In this document: positions 58,161 to 64,000 of the stretch, piece by piece
Position numbering within the stretch: position 1 is the stretch's first letter
How the letters are laid out: each line of letters opens with the position of its first letter
Assembly: GCF_003672135.1 (NCBI RefSeq)
Contig: NC_039513.1
Location: 4,960,833 to 5,024,832 of the forward strand
Length of the DNA: 64,000 nucleotides
Direction of reading: 5' to 3'
DNA from: Ooceraea biroi
Lineage: Eukaryota; Arthropoda; Insecta; Hymenoptera; Formicidae
Translations under genes and position numbers: made by a program
The notes under the pieces: generated by a model
The model's database searches: none
Told to the model about the DNA's origin: nothing
What the model saw: only the letters and a program-made list of their open reading frames with translations

Positions 58161-61100
58161 ACTATGACACGCGCATAAAAGAAAGTGCGTCCATTACGGA
58201 GGCATTGTGTCCTCGTCGCGAGCGAAAGATTGGCACCGCTACTCGATAGATCGCAGAGACCTCGCGTTCATCAAGAACCGTCGAGCTCGGAGAGAAGTGA
58301 CGAGCTAAAGAGTTGCCGGGCCGCTTCGCGAGGCAGCCTGCTTTGCCTGCCTGCCTGCCTACCTGCAGAATAGGCAATCGGATCGAACGGGTCGATTTGA
58401 GGCGCATCGCGCGGGCAAATTGCGCAATGCGGTTTTGCATAACGTTTCGCACGCACCGCGCCGTTCCCGTTATGACGACGACGGAGCCGCGCGTGATCGT
58501 CCGCGAGCATGTGTGCAACGCGCGCGCGAGATGCACAACGCCTTCCCCCCCGAGCGTGGATGAGCTCGCCGACAATAGATATTCCGTAACGCCCACGTTA
58601 GCGGGAGACAAAGGCCTGAATGGCCGGCCGGCAGATGCACGGGTTACACCGACGTAATGCACCGACCGGGTCCGTCGATTTAGAACGCAACGATGCGCCG
58701 CACCGCGCCGTCCGACCATCCGTCCGTTCGTCCGTTTATTCGTTCTTCGTGACGAAGGCGCGGTACCCCGCCTGTGCGCGCCACGTAAAAGGCGCGCACA
58801 CGCACACACGTGGCTTTACCCATACACGTGTGGGTGTGTGTGTGTGTATGTGTGTGCGCGCCGCACAAGGATTACGTAATTCGGAGAAGAGCACGCGGCC
58901 AGAAGAGGGACCGGCGGTGACGACATCTTCCTACGGATAGAAGGGAGACGGAGAGAGAACAGAGATCCGGGAGTGTCCACTCTACGAAACGCCAGGCTCG
59001 TGCCCAGCCCATCTCTCACGGCAGAAGAACGTCCCCGCCGCAGGAGAGACTCGAATTCCCTCGCGAATTCCTACCGTACGTCGCTCGATACGCGCGATAC
59101 AGGCTTGGCGAGTGATCGAAAAATCGTAAGAGGGAAATTAATGACACGATACACGCAAAATTTTCTAACATCGACGAGAATTGGTGAAACGATCGCATGT
59201 TTCTTTCCTTGTGTCAAGAATCCTTTAATTTTCACTGCGTAGCGTTCGCCAAGCCATGCGAATGCATTTCGTCGTGCTGCTTGAGCTACCGCTATCGTAC
59301 GGACAACTATGCAAAGTTTTAAAATGTCGCTTCAGAGCGTGCACGACATTCTTCGAACTCGACGTTATTTTTCTCGTGGTAAAATTTCGTTTTCCTCGCG
59401 CTTCGCATTTGCCTCACGTAGCCGAGGATTTTCTAATTCGAAGCAGTCCTGATGAAAGCTACCTAGTAGTTTCCGCTGTACGGTATTCAAATGCAACGCG
59501 CGGCTTTCTGCGTCTCTTTGCAGCGCCGCTCGAAAAATCTCTAATGAATTGGAAACGCGTCAGTGCGGCGCGGGAGACATACGTCGTGTCGCAGGAACGT
59601 CCGATGACGACATTCTCTTTTGTCAAGAGGAGAAAGAGACCCCGGCAACGTTTGAAAGCAGCGCGACTCAACGATGTCCACCGGGAGAGTCGGACTTCGG
59701 ACCAGCCCACGTATGGCCTCAAACGCGACTCTTTTCCCGCCGTTTCATCTCGCCCACGGCAGGATCATCGGTAGAACGGAACCGTATATCCTCCACTTCG
59801 ATCGCACGAAGAGCAGCACAGCAGAGGTGGTGATACGATAACCGATCGGTGGAGCGATCGGTCAAGAGATAATCGATAAGCGTCGCTGGTGCGATCCCGC
59901 GTGTGGGTCGCCGTTTGCCTAGTTACCCACATCGCCGGCTGGCCACGTGAAATCGGAAATTAGAAATCTGACAGATAATGTGGGTGCAGATTCCGGGTTT
60001 CTAACAATGAGAAATCGCACGATCGCCAGCCGGCGCGAAGTACCATAAATCTCGAAGTCGGCACGCGAGCCTGTCGACGACGACTGTATTGGCGACGATG
60101 AACGACAACGATGACGACCACGACGAGACGATGACTACGGCTAATCCTACTTCCGAGCGTCCCAGTTTCTTCGTTTCAGCGAGCTCCAAGATTCATCGAT
60201 GCAGCAATGTTGCAAGTAGGTCAAACGCGAAGTCCGTGGCTTCAATTACTTTGCGAGGACGGTGCACACGTGTAGGTGGAGGAGCAGGTGACGTTTTCGA
60301 ATTTTCACAAGTTCAAATTTTCAAACACGAAGGTATTACTACGAGCGATGAGTTTCTCACGTAATTTCGCGCGCGACGGATAAGATTAATAATATCGGTA
60401 GCATATTCCTTCAAGCAAATATTAGTCAAATGTAACAATTTGTTGAATTTAACATCGATAATCTTAAGAATTCTTTAAATACTAAAGAAATTTTTTAACG
60501 TATTGAAACTTTAGATTGCTTTACAGTTTATAATTTTGAATCATTAAGTAGTTTTATAACAAACATTAACATTGGTCAATCATTCAGAATCATCACTGTA
60601 AAGCGTAGTAAAGCGATGATGCTAAATAAAGCTCTCTGTAAAACGCGGCAGCAGGTAACTTCTATTATAGAGACAGAGAGACACATTCGAGATCGAGCTC
60701 TAGGACCACGAGGTTCACCATTAGAGACCTGGCGATGCCATTAGCGCCGTTCTGAGTGATAGACGCCAACATTAGCTGTCGGCCGACCCGTAACTCTCGC
60801 AGCTATCCGTGCGAGTATCCCGCGAGCAGACTGTTCGGATCGCGTTCGATCTTGCCGAGAGGTCTGTCCGAAGCTCTCTGCCGAAGGTTCCCTTTCAGTC
60901 TTCCCTTTAACGGACACCCCCGCGGTCTCTTCTGCATCGAGTCGACGCCGCCGACTTGGATGATGCGGAGCGTGAAGGTGCGCAGGGGGAGTCGCGGCGA
61001 AACGACGAGGGATTCCACGGCTGCCAAAGCCAGGCGACGAGCAACCGGGGCTCACGGAGGAATCCACGACTATCGGAAGCGATCGCCGAATGCACCGGCA

Positions 61101-61350
61101 ATAATTTACCCCCCGGGTCCTCCTCCACCCTCGTCGCGAGTGGCCGGTCGGCCGTCGAGTCCTCTTCTCGCGTCTTCTCCCGAGCTCTCGCGGAACATCG
61201 CGCTGCTAGCTGCTGTGGGAAGCAGCATCGGGCCCGTTAGGCCCGTTTCACAGGTCGCGGAATTTCCTCCTACGGTACACCATGCGAAGAGAGAAGCAGA
61301 GGCGCGGGTGACGTCGAGATATACGATGTGTGTAGTGTCGCCGTAAATGT
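58160..61350. other. Series of GC/CpG islands
   Basis: CpG-dense DNA with GCCT repeats (about 58340-58360), a GT/AC hairpin (58791-58862) and Asp/Asn-coding GAC/AAC runs near 60100. Frames reach 215 codons on the - strand and 196 on the + strand, but they overlap, are rich in Arg, Ser and Pro, and show no domain. This could contain promoters or 5' exons, but I cannot place one. Confidence 0.4.
58791..58862. repeat. AC/GT inverted repeat
   Basis: GGCGCGCACAC at 58791 is exactly inverted at 58852-58862, with an AC-rich left arm and a GT-rich right arm running inward to CACGTGG / CACGTG words. The block can form a long hairpin. Confidence 0.75.
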
Positions 61351-62440
61351 CGCGGCTACTTAATTTAATCCTCTACTTAAAGTCACGGATTTTGAAAGAG
61401 CATCCTGGTGTTATTACTTGACGTACTTGACGTAGGTTTGCATCATTTTGATTTCTCCTAAGCTTCCACCTTAGTTTCCTATTAATCTTTTAATAGCGGT
61501 AAGATGCTTTTGAATAAAATATTAACATCAATTAACGTTTCTGTTCAGAAATGTTATACTACAGCTTTCAAATATATTTAATCAAATATATGCAGACGTA
61601 CACAGTAGATATACTAGAGTTTAATTTAATTGATTATTTTAAATAATTACAGGAAGCCTGCCTTCATTGCTATCTTGGAGATCTTAAGCGTTCTGTAGAT
61701 ATAATTTTGTATTACTAGTCTCCGGCATAATAGTCAGTTATTGCATCGATCAATGCTTAGTTCGAATAAATACTCTTGGCTCACGCATGTCAAAGTCTGT
61801 GACAAACAATTCGCGATTACTGGTTGCCGCATTAATCAGCGTATATCGCCCGATCGAAAATAATTTAAGATCTATTGTGCCGTTTCATATTGCGCTATCT
61901 GATAAAAGTTTTCTCGCATGAAGCAGATCTTAATGCTAGACCACGCGCATGCCAGAGGAGAATAGCAGTAAAGGCATTGTTAGTAGTGCGCGTCCCGTTA
62001 CTTTGTTGCAGTTGACAGCGATAGTCGAAGCAACGAGGATGGCCTGCGGCGATGACTATCGATTTCACGGAAAAACCACACGCTTTTATCCTCCGGCCAA
62101 GTACGCGTTTCATTCACCGTTGACGTTAAACAGTTACGGCATTCGCGTCGCTTTTTAAACGTTCGCGCTATCAAACCTTACGTGGTATAACTCATTTGTG
62201 ATCCCGTCGAGAGAGAGAGTCCGTTAGCAAACACTGCATTCTCTTTTTTGGCGCATGTAAAGCGTGTGAAACGCATTTTTCATGGAAATTACGCATTCAC
62301 CGTAATCCTAAAACACGGACGCAAGTATTACCGATTTATCCATCGGAGAGACTAAATATCATTCAACTAAAATATCAATTAAAAAGATTAATGGACACTG
62401 AAACACAATTGTGCGATGCTAAACTTTCGCCTGGTACGAA
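61351..62440. other. AT-rich spacer, no gene supported
   Basis: AT-rich. Only frames of about 70 codons occur, none recognisable. Confidence 0.45.
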
Positions 62441-63420
62441 AATCGCGATCAAGCTAGCAATCGCGCAATCACGTTAAGCGTTAAACGGTGCGCGCCCGTA
62501 ATTACCTGTCGCGGATTAATTACGGTAGCGAGAAGAGCACGGCCGATTAAAAGCAAGACGTCGTCGGGATGACGATCGCGCTCCGTGGGATCCCCGAAGG
62601 GATCGCGAGACGATCGTATGCAAGTTCGCGCGCACGTATGCGACCATAAATATTGCACCGGCGCAACCGGGTGTACGCGCGGTTACCAGCGGTACCCGCG
62701 TCGTAATATCGCATCGCGAACAGCCGGTGGAAGAGGAGGACGGTCGAGATTAGTTCCGATTGCCGGCACGCCGGAGAGTTATTGGAAGAGCTCCCCGAGC
62801 CCCCTCGGCTGTGCACCGCCACCGTTCTCGGCCAGGCATCGATCCCGGGCTGCTACCGGCCGCTGCTCTCCCGCTGCCCGTTAATGAGTCATGTTTAATT
62901 GGCGTGGGAAGCCCGCGGCTGTGTCCACGTAACGGAATTGAACCGTACCCGGTGTAACCGCGCGCGGATGCACCCAGCGCTAATGTCCCTTCCCCGATCT
63001 CCCCCTCGTTCTTTCTTCTCCTTCGGGTGATGCATCGGCTTGCAGCAGCCGCGCGGCTCTCCCTGGGGATACTCGAGCAACGAACCAATCTAGGACCAAT
63101 CCTCCAGGCGATCCAGACAGGTGGAATCAACGTAAAAAAGAAACGGTTTCCTTTTTTGCATTGCGTTGGGGATTAAATAGCGTGAAACGGCGTGATTGTG
63201 TTGCGAACGTCTTTTAAGGCGCGGCGGGATGCCGGGATGACCGATTCTCCGCGGTCGGATTTGCAGGAAACGCGCCATCGAATTATGATTTCACGTTGCT
63301 CACGCGTGATTTGACGCGTGCCAGCCGCGGGGCGCATCGACACCGGAAATACTGTCGTAACAGATGGTGAACGCGTCGCGAGATCAGCTCCGGACACTCG
63401 CGCGCAGCCTGAGGCGAAGG
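62441..63420. other. GC/CpG island
   Basis: CpG-rich with open frames on both strands up to 126 codons, rich in Arg, Pro and Ala. No domain or clear splice pair is seen. Confidence 0.4.
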
Positions 63421-63722
63421 ATTAACATTTTTTCTCCCATCTCTCTCGTATACTCGTTACATTCGCAATTTTTATGGCTCTTTATTCCGCGTACATTGAC
63501 GATATAACAATATGTATTAACGAATATTGTCATAACTTTGTTTACGTGCGATAAATCGAAACAGGTCTAAATATATTTCATTTTTATACATAACACTATG
63601 TAACAGTAATTGACATACAGTAATCAATTGTAATTTTAGTATTCTTACGTTGCAAAATTTTTATATTACTGAAACACTGAATAACCGAACTTGAGTGTCG
63701 CTTGCACAATTCTGAGCTGCAG

Positions 63723-63929
63723 TTACTGAAACCTGGAGTCTACCATGATGCGACGAATGACATCGATCACATCCTTCAACAATTGATCGCCAACTTTTAA
63801 CAAGTGCGTCACGCAAAACGCGAGGGATCTTGAAGGAATACGTTCCTCGAACACCTCTATTTTCGTTTCGTGAAAGGATCCACGATATTTCATGTCACGG
63901 ACACGAGTGAGAGAGCGTTTTATTACCAT
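63723..63929 (-). CDS. Unidentified small ORF
   Basis: 68 codons from an ATG with good context (GCCATGG on the - strand) to a stop at 63723-63725. The C-terminal part is an alternating hydrophobic/charged stretch (LLKVGDQLLKDVIDVIRRIM) that could be helical. The DNA is of moderate GC, so the open frame is less easily explained by composition than those in the islands. No family is recognised and no neighbouring exon is proven. Confidence 0.25.
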   Translation of the reverse strand: MVIKRSLTRVRDMKYRGSFHETKIEVFEERIPSRSLAFCVTHLLKVGDQLLKDVIDVIRRIMVDSRFQ

Positions 63930-64000
63930 GGCTGGTGTATTGCTTCATAGAGCGGCGTATGTACTTGCGTTGCCCTAACGACGAGCTAGGTGAGTGCGTT
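63930..64000 (+). other. Window edge with a donor-like site
   Basis: GAGCTAG followed by GTGAGTGCG at about 63990 resembles a + strand donor, but the exon it would close is not identifiable. Confidence 0.2.

Noticed and set aside
58162..58809. 215-codon - strand frame
   Set aside because: It lies in a GC-rich island with competing frames on the other strand, has skewed composition and no recognisable motif.
59256..59774. 172-codon + frame
   Set aside because: No domain. The C-terminal half is Arg/Ser-rich and the same bases are open in two other frames.
60741..61346. 196-codon + frame and 108-codon - frame
   Set aside because: They overlap each other in GC-rich DNA. Neither has a motif or clear boundaries.
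1..64000. CRISPR arrays, rRNA genes and bacterial operons
   Set aside because: No regularly spaced direct repeats with spacers, no rRNA core words and no tightly packed genes were seen. The known insect microRNA sequences I could recall were also not seen.

Overview
The window looks like intron-rich or intergenic DNA from an insect, most likely a hymenopteran and possibly an ant. The evidence is sparse coding content, strong GT/AG splice sites, GC-rich CpG-laden islands alternating with AT-rich DNA, abundant (CT)n, (CA)n and (TA)n microsatellites, a mellifera-type mariner, and a Ty3/gypsy retrotransposon resembling the insect Mdg3/blastopia group. There are no operons, rRNA genes or CRISPR arrays. 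No tRNA was recognised by eye. The host lineage is inferred, not proven.

Layout. 1-2.36 kb: CT/GA microsatellites, GC-rich DNA and a possible + strand terminal exon (2047-2275). 2364-3650: a dead mariner. 3.65-13.7 kb: mostly unassigned, with a curious - strand ORF near 6.4 kb and a GC island at 8.4-9.1 kb. 13.75-15.9 kb: a GC island with a possible - strand exon and a better + strand exon ending at a GTGAGT donor (15582-15863). 16.75-17.2 kb: a degenerate tandem array of about 108 bp. 20816-26301: a complete LTR retrotransposon with 4-bp target duplications, near-identical LTRs, an intact pol but a broken gag-protease. 30499-31320: an 822-bp foldback element with TIRs of about 215 bp. 33101-33269: the best host coding feature, a - strand internal exon carrying a PVDLS CtBP-binding motif as in KLF3/8/12-type Kruppel-like factors. 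39-53 kb: small repeats, including a 300-bp MITE-like element at 52631-52930, plus a GC island at 46.5-47.5 kb. 53.8-64 kb: weak exon candidates, more GC islands and a GT/AC hairpin.

How the parts relate. The simplest reading is that much of the window is intron or flank of a large - strand Kruppel-like factor gene, into which several transposons inserted. No zinc-finger exon was found here, so the gene must extend beyond the window or have exons I missed. Most other open frames are in GC-rich DNA where all six frames stay open; I list only those with a splice signal, a good start context or unusual length, at low confidence.
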